DNA from: Siphonodentalium dalli
Taxonomy: Eukaryota; Mollusca; Scaphopoda; Gadilida; Siphonodentaliidae
Reading direction: 5' to 3'
DNA length: 64,000 nucleotides
Assembly: GCA_032622095.1 (NCBI GenBank)
Contig: CP136061.1
Coordinates: 84,976,324 to 85,040,323, forward strand
Both the position numbers and the translations under genes were made by a program. How positions within the stretch are numbered: the stretch's first letter is position 1; each line of letters starts with the position of its first letter. This document shows positions 47,204-57,624 of this stretch, piece after piece. Below the pieces are notes generated by a model that saw only the letters and a list, made by a program, of their open reading frames with translations, had not been told where the DNA came from and did not search any database.

Positions 47204-48085
47204 TTAAAAAAAAAGGGGGTATACTGTTTTGCACCTGTCCGTCCGTACGTCCGTCCGATGTCTGTTCATGTCATAACTTGAACAATAGTGCTCGGATCTC
47301 AATGAAATTAGGTATGGATGTTCACTACTATGAGGACATTAAATAGAGTGTTCCATCGTTTTGTTCAGATTTTCCATTCTAGAGTTATTCATCTTTGTTT
47401 ATCTGGAAATGTTGAATTTTTGGTCCATCTGGTGTCTGTTCATGTCGTAACTTCAACAGTTGTGCTGGGATCTCAATGGAATTTGGTATGGATGTTCACA
47501 ACTATGAGGACATTAAATAGAGGAGAGGGTTCCATTGTTTTGTTCGGATTTTCCATTCTAGAGTTATTCATCTTTGTTTATCTGGAAATGTTGGATTTTT
47601 GGTCTGTCTGGTGTCTGTTCATGTCATAACTTCAACAGTTGTTCTGGGATCTCAATGAAATTTGGTATGGATGTTCACTACTATGAGGACATTAAAAATA
47701 GGGTTCCATCGTTTTGTTCGGATTTTCCATTCTAGAGTTATACATCTTTGTTTATCTGGAAATGTTGGCTTTTTGGTCCGTCTGGTGTCTGTTCATGTCG
47801 TAACTTCAACAGTTGTGCTGGGATCTCAATGAAATTTGGTATGGATGTTCACCACTGTGAGGACATTCAATAGGGGGTTCCATTGTTCTGTTTGGCTTTT
47901 CCATTCTAGAGTTATTCAAGTTTGTTTATCTGGACATGTTGGCTGTTTGGTCCATCCGATGTCTGTTCAGGTCATAACTTGGAACAGTAATGCTTGGATC
48001 TCAATGAAATTTTTTATGGATGTTCACCACTATGAGGACATTTAATGGCACATTCAACTGTTTTGTTGTTTTTTTTGTGCTATAG
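47204..48085 (+). mobile_element. Pearl-like element, copy B (both ends truncated)
   Basis: It begins at the A-run and GGGGGTATACTGTTTTGCAC without the left hairpin arm. It then carries five ~175-bp monomers nearly identical to copy A at 39387. The 3' end is lost before the closing arm. Confidence 0.75.
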
Positions 48086-48560
48086 TTATTCATTTGTTAT
48101 TAATTTAGCAGGCATTCTGGCTGGACAGTAGATAAGACAGACTTTCACATGAACAAAAACTAAAACAACATGCGGAAATATATATAAAACCATACAAGAT
48201 CATACAACACGTACACAAACCAAAATCAACATGACAAATTTAGCAATACACTGACATACCATGCATAAACATTACAACAAAGATAAGTGGGATTCGGAAT
48301 ATATTGATGTGTGACCAGATTAATGAGGTCTTGTCAATTACTGAGATAAATTGAAAAGAAATGATTGATGAATAATATTCCGCTTAATGAATATCGAAGA
48401 GGTCGAATTTGAGGCACTGCAAATGACTAAATTTAGGGCCGGTTTGGTGGGCATTTTAAATTCACGAATGTCCGTCTTGTCAGCGTAGCGACAGAAATAA
48501 AAGTGCCTGAAAACTTAATTACCGCCAAAATGAATGACTATAGTTTAGACAGTGAATCAT
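48086..48560 (+). other. RPTP intron, nothing recognised
   Basis: Unique sequence. No feature recognised. Confidence 0.4.
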
Positions 48561-48668
48561 ACAGTAATGCTCTAAGTAATCGACTTCTTAACCACAGCAG
48601 AATTATGGGAAACGTTGCAGGATTTAGTCGGAAATATGGCTTGTTGCCATTCATCGGAAAACTCTCAC
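48561..48668. mobile_element. Palindromic MITE, copy 6 (left half only)
   Basis: One arm from ACAGTAATGCTCTAAGTAAT to 'ttcatcggaaaactctcac'. It stops at the centre of symmetry, as copy 5 does. Confidence 0.87.
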
Positions 48669-49458
48669 TTTAAAACAAACTTCAGCCCAAAATTTACTTG
48701 ACGGGGAAGTCGTGTGAGATTGCCATTTAATCATATAGCGTGAATTCCAATCATAAAACCACTTTAGTGTCGGGGAAAATCGGATACATCTTCCCATTAT
48801 TTTCTTGAAATAAACACGCCAGATCGGAAGTTGAAGGGACGTAACTAGCATGACAATAAACAAGATCTAGTTTCCGGGCGGCGAACCGATAATGAACTAG
48901 GCTTCTCATTATCGGCCCGCTGTTTAGGTAACAATACGCTATTTGGAACGCCCCGAAAAACATCAATGGCCTAGAGAACGCCCTATAAAGTGGTAATAAT
49001 AATTATTGATGCATGCTTACCACCTGAGAATTAGCTTATTTGTAAACAAATAATGACCATGTATGTTAAAATGTCTGAATACATGGTTAACGACGTTATA
49101 TTGGACATGTTAATTTGTAGATCATTAAGATATCATGCGATCTGTTAGATGGAAACTCACTTATTTTGATGTGTTAATAAACTCAACCTGGACGAGTACA
49201 AGAAAAACTCATACTGTACACAACATTGTATAATGACATTTTTATTATCCATCTCTATGTTTATCCAAATTTTGGGAATACAACTTTTGTGGTTATTTTT
49301 GGTATTTGTCGGCACTTAATTCTCTATAAAAGCCTGTATTATGATCATCAGAAAGCATGATTTGGAATAGTAAACACGGAAATGAAAACATCTGCTAAAT
49401 CCAACAGTGTTGCGCGTGCATCACAATTTCACCGATTCATTTCGCAATAGAGTTAATT
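48669..49458 (+). other. RPTP intron, nothing recognised
   Basis: No gene or repeat recognised. Confidence 0.4.
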
Positions 49459-49556
49459 CGTGACATCACAGAGTCCCGATAAAAAGTCATATTGCACACT
49501 TGGGAGTCCAATATGACATTCAGGAGTCCAATATGACTTTTTCCCTGATTATCACG
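49459..49556. mobile_element. Short fold-back element
   Basis: 'cgtgacatcacagagtcccgat' followed by AAAAAGTCATATTG is mirrored by CAATATGACTTTTT and 'ccctgattatcacg'. It ends 80 bp before the last RPTP exon. Confidence 0.55.
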
Positions 49557-49635
49557 TGGCAGCTTTTGCCCAATCAGAAATAGTGTTAGTTAAGGGATCG
49601 ATAATAATATATATATCTGTTTCCAATTTTTTCAG

Positions 49636-49815
49636 GACCAGTATAAATTTCTGCATGAGGCAGTTAACAAGGCATTTATAGACAGAACGTATGACACATT
49701 TCCAAACCCAACACCGGCTACTTACTACCAAATGAAGAGGCATGAATCTGCTGACATGTATACGAATGTGACACAAGATGGAGACAATGTGTATGATGAA
49801 CTCAGTGCTGTCTGA
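49636..49815 (+). CDS. Receptor-type tyrosine phosphatase, last exon
   Basis: A ttttttcag acceptor joins in phase 0 to exon d. The frame reads DQYKFLHEAVNKAFIDRTY, the last helix of the PTP fold ('QYxFxxxAVxE'). A 40-residue tail with several tyrosines follows (TYYQMKRHE, DMYTNVTQ, NVYDELSAV) and ends at TGA. Tyr-containing tails such as YDEL could be phosphorylation or SH2-docking sites, but that is inference. The recovered part of the protein is about 227 residues. Confidence 0.9.
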   Translation, partial: DQYKFLHEAVNKAFIDRTYDTFPNPTPATYYQMKRHESADMYTNVTQDGDNVYDELSAV

Positions 49816-50217
49816 TAGAGGAACCAGTCTTTATTTTCCAGCTTATATTAACATGGCTAAAGATGCAGACAGTGCATATAATGATATCCGCATAGTAAGA
49901 TAGAGGAAGCAGCCTATACTAAAGTGGTCGGTGATGTAGGCACTATATAGGATGAAATCAGCATTGCCTGCATGCTTATGAAACCAGTCTATATTAACAT
50001 CACGGGAGATGGAGAGACAATATATAAATGAAATCCATTTTAATTGACTGGATATTGATGCAGACAGTGTCTATAATGTGGGGATACAAGATGAATGTTT
50101 TTGATGAATAAGGGATGTTGATCTGCATCATGTGTGAGTTAAATACAGAACCGCCGCCTCCTCTTCAGTTATTAATCTGATATATCAGATTACTAATCTG
50201 CTTTCACATATCACTTA
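49816..50217 (+). other. Probable 3' untranslated region of the RPTP gene
   Basis: The sequence after the stop shows decayed echoes of the coding tail ('gatgcagacagtgcatataatgata', 'gatgcagacagtgtctataatg'), suggesting small duplications. I see no AATAAA signal before the next element. Confidence 0.4.
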
Positions 50218-51449
50218 TGGCGCGTTCACATGTAGCTGCAAGAAAATATCTGCAAGAAAATATCAGGTACAATTGCACACTGATATTTTCTTGCTGCAAA
50301 GATTATGCCCGTGAAAACCCGGCGGTTTAGACGGCATTGATTGAGCTCAATCAGAACAGTATTAGTCATGCTGGTTCAAGTGAATTGCGTCCGGTAAACA
50401 ACCTATAGTCCATTTTGGCAATTCATAGCTTTATGAAGTTTCCAAACCAACTGTTGACATGTATTACCGAAGTCGGGTGGGATGAGGCACCCACCGACCT
50501 GTAGCAACGTTACTGATCCCATGCATAAAGACCTTCTACATAATGAGAAAGTGGTCACGTTATTAAGAAATTTGGAAATGTTATAATTTCATAGTACATG
50601 CATGTGGGGTGACAAAAGTTATTATGGTTTTGTGGCAAATCGGATGACCCCACCACATATGAAGTTTTCCAGAGAATGTTGCTTGTTTCATAGGGCTGTA
50701 GTGTATATTACGTTACCGAACTTACATGGGTGCATGTGGGGACATGAGTCCCCCGCCAACTATGGTCAAAGTTTTCACCAGTTGGAAACAATGTTAGTTG
50801 TAAATTTCACACCAACAATGGTTTGAGATTGTTCTGGTAGTCTGATTTTTCAACCATTAATGTATGTGGAATTAGTGGTTTTAGACCAACATTTGCATTT
50901 CTTTCTACTTTGATCAAAATATTGGTTTGGAATTTCTTCTAGGCCCCTCCCTCGCCAGTGTCCGTCCAGTCAAAATTCAAGGCATGTGAGGTACCAGATG
51001 GGAAATTCAAAGACGATGGGAGGTGTGCAAATTGAATTATGTGATCTTGGGTCTTTGGCCTGATTCAAGAGGGGGTGCAGTTGGAAATCCATGGACATCC
51101 TCCATCAGCGGAAACCCTCAAAAGATATACGTCCCCATACATATCCATATAATAGTTCAGCGATTATGTCAAACAATCCAAAATGGAATTACGAAGTCAA
51201 TTGTTGAAACAGGCGTTAATATTGATGGATCATAACTCGAGTGAGTGAACGGTTACCAGCGTGTCCATTATAGAGATTATTTAATAGATACCTATGACCA
51301 CCAATCGAGTTGAACATATATTACCCACAGACGATAACACCAGATTATTGCCTCCATCGAATATGTTCCTGTATTATTATTTTTTTCATTGGTCAAGTAA
51401 TCACATGGGACATACCTGATATTTTCTTGCCCGTCATGTGTACGCGCCA
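50218..51449. mobile_element. Putative Harbinger-like non-autonomous element (TTA-flanked)
   Basis: TGGCGCGTTCACATG at the left and CATGTGTACGCGCCA at the right are imperfect inverted repeats. Further inverted 'gcaagaaaatatcaggt' / 'acctgatattttcttgc' lies inside. TTA flanks both ends (50215-50217 and 51450-51452), consistent with the three-base target of PIF/Harbinger elements. The interior holds a possible exon-like stretch after ttcttctag at about 50942 (CEVPDGKFKDDGRC, then a stop), which I cannot assign. Confidence 0.6.
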
Positions 51450-52734
51450 TTAACTCTTTCGCTGCCACCCGCCACCACAGACGTACCCCCCAGTGCCACG
51501 CATCCTGTACATATATCCATGTATTTCAGGTATATATGGGTAATACATTATATCTCAAGCAGTTTCTAATATAATTAGTTGAAACTTCACATGTATATAG
51601 ACATAGGTATACCCTGTCAAATGCCGCCGTGGACACGCCCACCAAGGTCACGTGACATTGGCGGCCATCTTGGATTAGTGGCTATTTGCCAGTATATGTA
51701 CAGTTTGTGTGGGTATGAATGGGTGTGTTGTTTGTTTTCTAATTTTCAACCCAATTATACGATGTCCAACAGTAAGGTACACAGGAGTAACCTATATGAA
51801 CCCACTTTGGACATAAAATAGGTCACGTGACCTTGGCGTCCATCTTTTATTTATGCAAGTTGCCACCTATTTGTAGCAAAATGGGATACAATGGCGCACT
51901 TTGTTGAGTTCGTGCTTTTGTTGCTTGATTATTCCCTGATAGGTACAATTCCAAATATATATATATATAACCATACCCATATGTATATATACCTGCAGGG
52001 GGGCATATGACCCTGCTCTGCCCCTTATAAGTTACGTTATCTTGACGGCCATATTGAATTTCAGGAAAATTGGGTTTTACGATGATTTATGTGAATTATA
52101 TAGGTCATGCGGGCGTACGAATGGTCAACTCACCAGCATAATTAATTTAGTTGCCTGTTATCACCACTGGAAAACGATACAATAGACAAGGGTTGTTCAA
52201 AACCAGTAAAGGTGTATTATAAATAATAGGTATAAGTATCTTATGCGCCGCAGGCGCCCCTCGATCATTAGAGTATAGAGGTTAGTTACCCACCCGCCAC
52301 CCATAGTATCTTATGCGCCGCAGGCGCCCCTATAGAGGCTACTGCCACATAAATAATAGGTATAAGTATCTTATGCGCCGCAGACGCCCCTCGATCATTA
52401 GAGTATAGAGGTAATAACAATAACTTCTTCAGTCCTGAGTCTTTTATGAGCAGCCATTTTCGACTGATAACCACGTGCTAACAACAATGATGCAATATTC
52501 CGGCTCTGACTGTACTCCCATAACGTCAGAAATAGCATGACCTTGAGGACATTTTCGCTTTAAATTGTTCGCAAGCAACAGTACTACAGATAAATACATT
52601 GTACACTGTCAAACATGCCGGAAAGAATAGAGTTATATCCCATACATTAGACTACATACCAAATTCGCAAAAATGCGCGATTGGCAGCGTCTTCGAAGTT
52701 CGCATTTATGCTCGTTTGGCAGCGAAAGAGTTAA
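51450..52734. mobile_element. piggyBac-like TTAA element, 1.28 kb
   Basis: TTAA, then CTCTTTCGCTGCCA at the left, and TGGCAGCGAAAGAG, then TTAA at the right, give perfect 14-bp TIRs with the TTAA duplication. No transposase is seen. The interior includes three copies of 'agtatcttatgcgccgcaggcgcccct' (about 52232-52420) and two 'cacgtgac.ttggcg.ccatctt' segments. Its left TTAA overlaps the TTA flank of the preceding element. Confidence 0.85.
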
Positions 52735-53234
52735 TCTGATGTTGAATACCATTGTAGAATTGACGAAATACTATCCATATGACATATAAACAAGGTGAAT
52801 TATTGACTGAATAGTGTTTGAACGATTAACTTATATGGTAAACATTAACGCAGATGTGATAATGAGAATGATGTTGATGACAGATGATGAAAATTAAATT
52901 CATTAAATACCAGCATTGTATATGTGGATTATATTGCACTTAGCACATTCTATATACATCACATATCTCTTCGTAACATGTGAATTCATGTCATATAGAG
53001 AAATAAAACAACCATGACACCATCACCGAAAATATATCTTATATCTGCATGTATCATGTTTTTCTTTGTTTGTTCACGTTTTGTACATATAACAGGTTCC
53101 ATACATTCCAGCTCAATTTTTATAAAGACTTAAATCATCATCTATTGTTAAGAAATGTCTTACTAGAGCCTTATATTCACTGCAGGTCATTTCAGTCCCC
53201 AAGTTGTGGAAAACTAGATTCAAATACCATGCCT
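52735..53234. other. Non-coding stretch, nothing recognised
   Basis: AT-rich. No feature recognised. Confidence 0.4.
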
Positions 53235-53450
53235 ACAGTAATGCCCTAAGTAATCAACCCCTTCACCACAGTAGAATTATGGGTAACTTTTCAGGATTTA
53301 GTCGGAAATATGGCATGTTGCCATTCATCGGAAAGCTCTCGGGGAGAGCTTCCCGATGAATGGCAACAAGCCACATTTCCGACTAAATCCTGAAAAATTA
53401 CCCATAATTCTGCTGTGGTTATGGAGTCGATTAGTTAGGGCATTACTGTA
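53235..53450. mobile_element. Palindromic TA-flanked MITE, copy 7 (complete)
   Basis: This is the most complete copy, about 216 bp. The left arm ACAGTAATGCCCTAAGTAAT runs to CCATTCATCGGAAAGCTCTC, and the right arm is its reverse complement, ending GGGCATTACTGTA. The termini CAGTAATGCCC with TA on both sides suggest mobilisation by a Tc1/mariner-type transposase. The transcript would fold into a ~100-bp hairpin. Confidence 0.92.
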
Positions 53451-54040
53451 ACTCCTTGTTTCAAAATATTTCAATCCCCGCATGCAACTCAATATATTGT
53501 GACGATCGGCATCACTCAATAATCGGCTATTACGCTTTATCGGCTTTTCTCAGCCTTTTCTCTATATTGGGATTTCCGTACAGCGAAATGTTTTAACTTT
53601 ATTCTAAGAGTATGATTATGTCTATTTAAAATAAATTGTGCAAGGTTGCGGCCATTTTTAAAGTTACGTAACTTGACCGTTACTATTTCACGCGCTTTGT
53701 GGAAATAAATAATTCTATAGATCTTTGCGTTTAGTTATGCCATATCAGTCACTTTCATCAATACCATTATATTAATGAATTAAGTGAATGCTGTACATGA
53801 AAGTGTCATCACATTAATTAATTTACATAATGTACCATTGTGAGCCAAAGTCACTTAACATCTACATTCAACCCATTTATCCTCATTGTTGTGTTGAATC
53901 CATTATGCATATAACATTACCTGTATATCGTGTGACTGGCGGTCCTTTATGTGGAGTTACGTTCCTTTGGTGAACCACTCATTACCATTATATTACCTAG
54001 TAAAAACTAGGGCATTATTGGAGTTGGCAAAAGGTATCAA
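53451..54040. other. Non-coding stretch, nothing recognised
   Basis: AT-rich. No feature recognised. Confidence 0.4.
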
Positions 54041-54044
54041 TTAT

Positions 54045-54165
54045 AGACACAGAGATTACCTGGCTGATGAAAACTCATTTTCTCATAATTGGACATACAG
54101 TGCAGAGGTTACCTGGCTGATGAAAACTCTTTTTCTCATAATTGGACTTACAGTGAAACCTGCTT
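54045..54165. repeat. 59-bp direct tandem duplication
   Basis: GTTACCTGGCTGATGAAAAC, then 'tc.ttttctcataattgga' and 'ttacagtg', occurs twice in a row. A short open frame spans it, but there is no recognisable protein. Confidence 0.7.
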
Positions 54166-55117
54166 TGAGCTTTGTATTCATATTCATTTTTCATTATTCA
54201 TTGTTGATTTTTCTTGAGCTTGTTAGTAAACTTATCAATCAATTGTTATTCATTACATGCAATCAGACAGATAAGTTATATTTATACATTGCAAGTTATT
54301 CTTACATAAATTATATATTTTTTCATGCATCTCACTGATTGTAGTTCATGGGGGTCGGTTCCCATTACAGGGTTGGAATAGCAGGTCCTCATCATCTCTC
54401 TCATTTGCAACAGCAATAATCTTATTTCAATGTGAATTTCCTTCACACATTGTATGCTATAGATGCAATTGTAATTTTATCTGACAAATATGGAAAGTTG
54501 TATAGAATTTACATGAAGCATTCATATATTGCATTTCCTTTATCCCGTTGACTGAGGGGAGGGGCTGTTTGTAGATACAGTCATAACATACTGGTGTCAG
54601 ATTCTGATTTTAAATTGAGTGAAACTGCAAGGCTTGTGAAATTAATACATGGCCACTGGTTATTCATGTCATAGTAAAAATGCTTGAGAAACATCGGTCA
54701 ATAGATCGGTTTCACTTAAATGAATGCATTTAATCTCTGATCAAAAAGATATTGAGAAATACAAGTGGAAGAAATATACAACAGATTGAGAATATTACTT
54801 AGCACTTATCCATTACATTATAATTGGAGCTGCAGTTGGCATCTAGCAAAAACAAATTTAAACAAAGGATTACTTAATGTAAAAACAATCATCAAATGTG
54901 GGCCCGAATATACATTCTGTTATTTTATATTTTATGGTTTTGCTCCTTGTAATTTTGACATCGATGTTTTTGAGCATTTTTGTGAGGGTTTTTATTTGTT
55001 TACCCCTCTATTTTTCCCCGTACACCTGGTAATAAAAAAACATGCTATTACACATAGCTAGTTCGGTAAGTTGCTTGCTTTGTTCCTGGAAATTTAACAG
55101 CGAGAGATGTTGCCACT
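54166..55117. other. Non-coding stretch, nothing recognised
   Basis: No gene is recognised. It may include diverged 5' sequence of the LINE that follows. Confidence 0.35.
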
Positions 55118-55682
55118 TATTGCATATCAAACGTGTCAAACAAACTACCAATTCTGGAGAGCACGTGTGAAAAGGATCTCGGTGTTAATGTGGATAACAA
55201 ACTGAAATTCGACATTCACATATACTCGATATGCAATAAAGCACATTTGTTCATCAGTGTTCTAAATAGAACGTTCATTGCATTAGATCCGAACATGTTT
55301 ATTAGTTTTTATACAAGCAAGGTTAGACCAATTCTTGAATATTGCAATGCGGCATGGGACTCTCATTCCAATATAATTGCACACCTTTGGATAAAGTGAA
55401 GCCTCGTGCAACCAGACCTCAGCTCAGACAACTTAACTACAGAGCTCAACTCGGTCGTCTGAAGTTCAAAGTACAGGTGTCTGCACAGTGATTTAGTAGA
55501 GACATACAAGTACTTACATAATCATTATAACGTTGACACAGATGAACTTTCCAGAAAGCATCATATTCTAATACGAGAGGACATAATCTCAAGAAAATAC
55601 TTCTTCACACGCGTTGTAGTTCATTGGAACAAACTTCCCGAACATGTTGTCAATGCCACTTCACTAACAGAGTTTAAATAAC
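55118..55682 (+). pseudogene. 3' end of a non-LTR retrotransposon (reverse transcriptase C-terminus), broken
   Basis: The first frame reads CEKDLGVNVDNKLKF, then ICNKAHLFISVLNRTF and YTSKVRPILEYCNAAWDS. This is the typical C-terminal 'EKDLGVxxDxxLxFxxHI ... LVRPxLEYxxxxW' of LINE ORF2 proteins. After shifts the text resumes as RQLNYRAQLGRL, DLVETYKYLHNHYNVD, and finally VHWNKLPEHVVNATSLTEFK before a stop near 55680. Several frameshifts and a missing 5' end show a dead, truncated copy. Clade (CR1/Jockey-like) is uncertain. Confidence 0.85.
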
Positions 55683-55716
55683 AGCTGGACTGCCAGTTAT
55701 ACAGTATGAAGTACCT

Positions 55717-55899
55717 ACAGTAATGCCCTAAGTAATCGACCTCTTAACCAAAGCAGAATTATGGGTAACTTTTCAGGATTTAGTCGGAAATATGGCTTGT
55801 TGCCATTCATCGGAAAGCTCTCGGCGAGAGCTTTCCGTTGAATATGGCAACAACAATTCTGCTTTGGTTAAGAGGTCGATTACTTAGGGCATTACTGTA
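55717..55899. mobile_element. Palindromic TA-flanked MITE, copy 8
   Basis: Complete left arm (ACAGTAATGCCCTAAGTAAT ... GGAAAGCTCTC). The right arm has an internal deletion after 'gaatatggcaacaa' but keeps the outer 'aagaggtcgattacttagggcattactgta'. It lies directly after the LINE remnant. Confidence 0.9.
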
Positions 55900-56470
55900 T
55901 ATGGTGACTGATTTATTGTGACACTATATATAACCAATTTATGTATATCCGTCATACTATATCGGAACCAAAAGTCAAATGACTTGTTCTGAAACATGAT
56001 ATCTTAGTGTGAAATTTTATCATCAGATGAATTGTACTTAAGATTGCATTTTCAATTTTCTTTCTAAAAAATTAAGATATTGTATATTTTTTAAATCAGC
56101 TGCATCACAGATAGATGCACTTAAACAATCTACAATGATATTTTGATCATATGCCACAAAAAGATACATACTTTTTTGGTAAAGATCTCGCAGAAAAGCT
56201 AACCCTACCCTCACCCTTGCTGATTTCACGACTGGTCAGATTCCTTTGGTCGAAAAACATGGTCGCTAACGGTTTATATATCAATAGCATGTCTACTGTC
56301 ATAGTCTACCTGTTTCGAGTTTAAATTTTAGTGGGAAAAGATTTATTGGATTGTTTTAAGAATTTAGAGAGCGTTTACTTATTATAAAATATTAATCATC
56401 ATAGTTAGTCTTCTCGTGGTCTGTATGAGTATAAAAATGTATCAAGTATGGCAGTCTACTTTCAGAGTCT
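55900..56470. other. Non-coding stretch, nothing recognised
   Basis: AT-rich. No feature recognised. Confidence 0.4.
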
Positions 56471-56936
56471 ACATGTATACTGTGTTCAGTCTGACATTTA
56501 TACTGTGTTCAGTCTGACATTTATACTGTGTTCAGTCTGACATTTATACTGTGTTTAGTCTGACATTTATACTGTGTTCAGTCTGACATGTATACTGTGT
56601 TCAGTCTGACATTTATACTGTGTTCAGTCTGACATTTATACTGTGTTCAGTCTGACATTTATACTGTGTTCAGTCTGACATTTATACTGTGTTCAGTCTG
56701 ACATTTATACTGTGTTCAGTCTGACATTTATACTATGTTCAGTCTGACATTTATACTGTGTTCAGTCTGACATTTATACTGTGTTCAGTCTGACATTTAT
56801 ACTGTGTTCAGTCTGACATGTATACTGTGTTCAGTCTGACATTTATACTGTGTTCAGTCTGACATTTATACTGTGTTCAGTCTGACATTTATACTGTGTT
56901 CAGTCTGACATTTATACTGTGTTCAGTCTGACATTT
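56471..56936. repeat. 23-bp tandem array, about 20 copies
   Basis: The unit TACTGTGTTCAGTCTGACAT plus TTA repeats nearly perfectly, with two ATGTA variants spaced 10-11 units apart. Confidence 0.95.
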
Positions 56937-57624
56937 TAGAAGTTTTTTGGACGGTTTTAAGCAATTAAAGAGCGTTTCCTGGTTATAAAAGTAGGAATTA
57001 ACAGGATTAGCCTTAACATGGATTGTGCAAGTTTAAATTTGGTACTCGTATCAAGTATGACTCTGAAATGTATTTTTGAGAATTCCAATTTCAGGAGGCT
57101 TGAGTCATGTATGGATCAATAGAGCAGCAGTATTGTTTGGACTCTTTCATTGTTGTCCACTGAACTGTTCAGCAGAGTGTAGGATATGTTGTTAACTGTT
57201 AACACAAATACACCCATGATAATTCCAACAAAGAGCCTTAAAAACTCTGGATTGAGGATAATTTTGCTATGATATGCTAGGCTGTAGGATATGTAGTTTA
57301 TTGCAGTAGATGTGAATATTTTTTTTCTTCTGCAACCCCTTCCTAAACCTGAAAAAAGGCATCGCTAGGGCATGGCAAAATATGCCTGTGGTAATTCCAA
57401 CAAAGGGCCATAACTCCGGTGAAAAATGGACAAGTTGCATAAATAATCAGTGCCATGTCAAACTAAGTTAATCACATAACGATACACAACCTGTAATAGG
57501 TAGGTAATAGGAAACGCATTAGTAAGTGGTGAAAATTATAATATTCTTCCAAAAAAGGGCCGAAAAAAAATTACATGCTAAAACTTAACAAATTTTGGGT
57601 CAAGGGGTGGATGGGTCCCAATAA
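56937..57624. other. Non-coding stretch, nothing recognised
   Basis: Contains two similar phrases ('aattccaacaaag.gcc.taa' at about 57221 and 57392) but no gene. Confidence 0.4.

Noticed and set aside
50942..51034. Cys-containing exon-like stretch (CEVPDGKFKDDGRC) after a good acceptor
   Set aside because: It runs into a stop within a few codons and lies inside a transposable element. Too short to assign to a domain.
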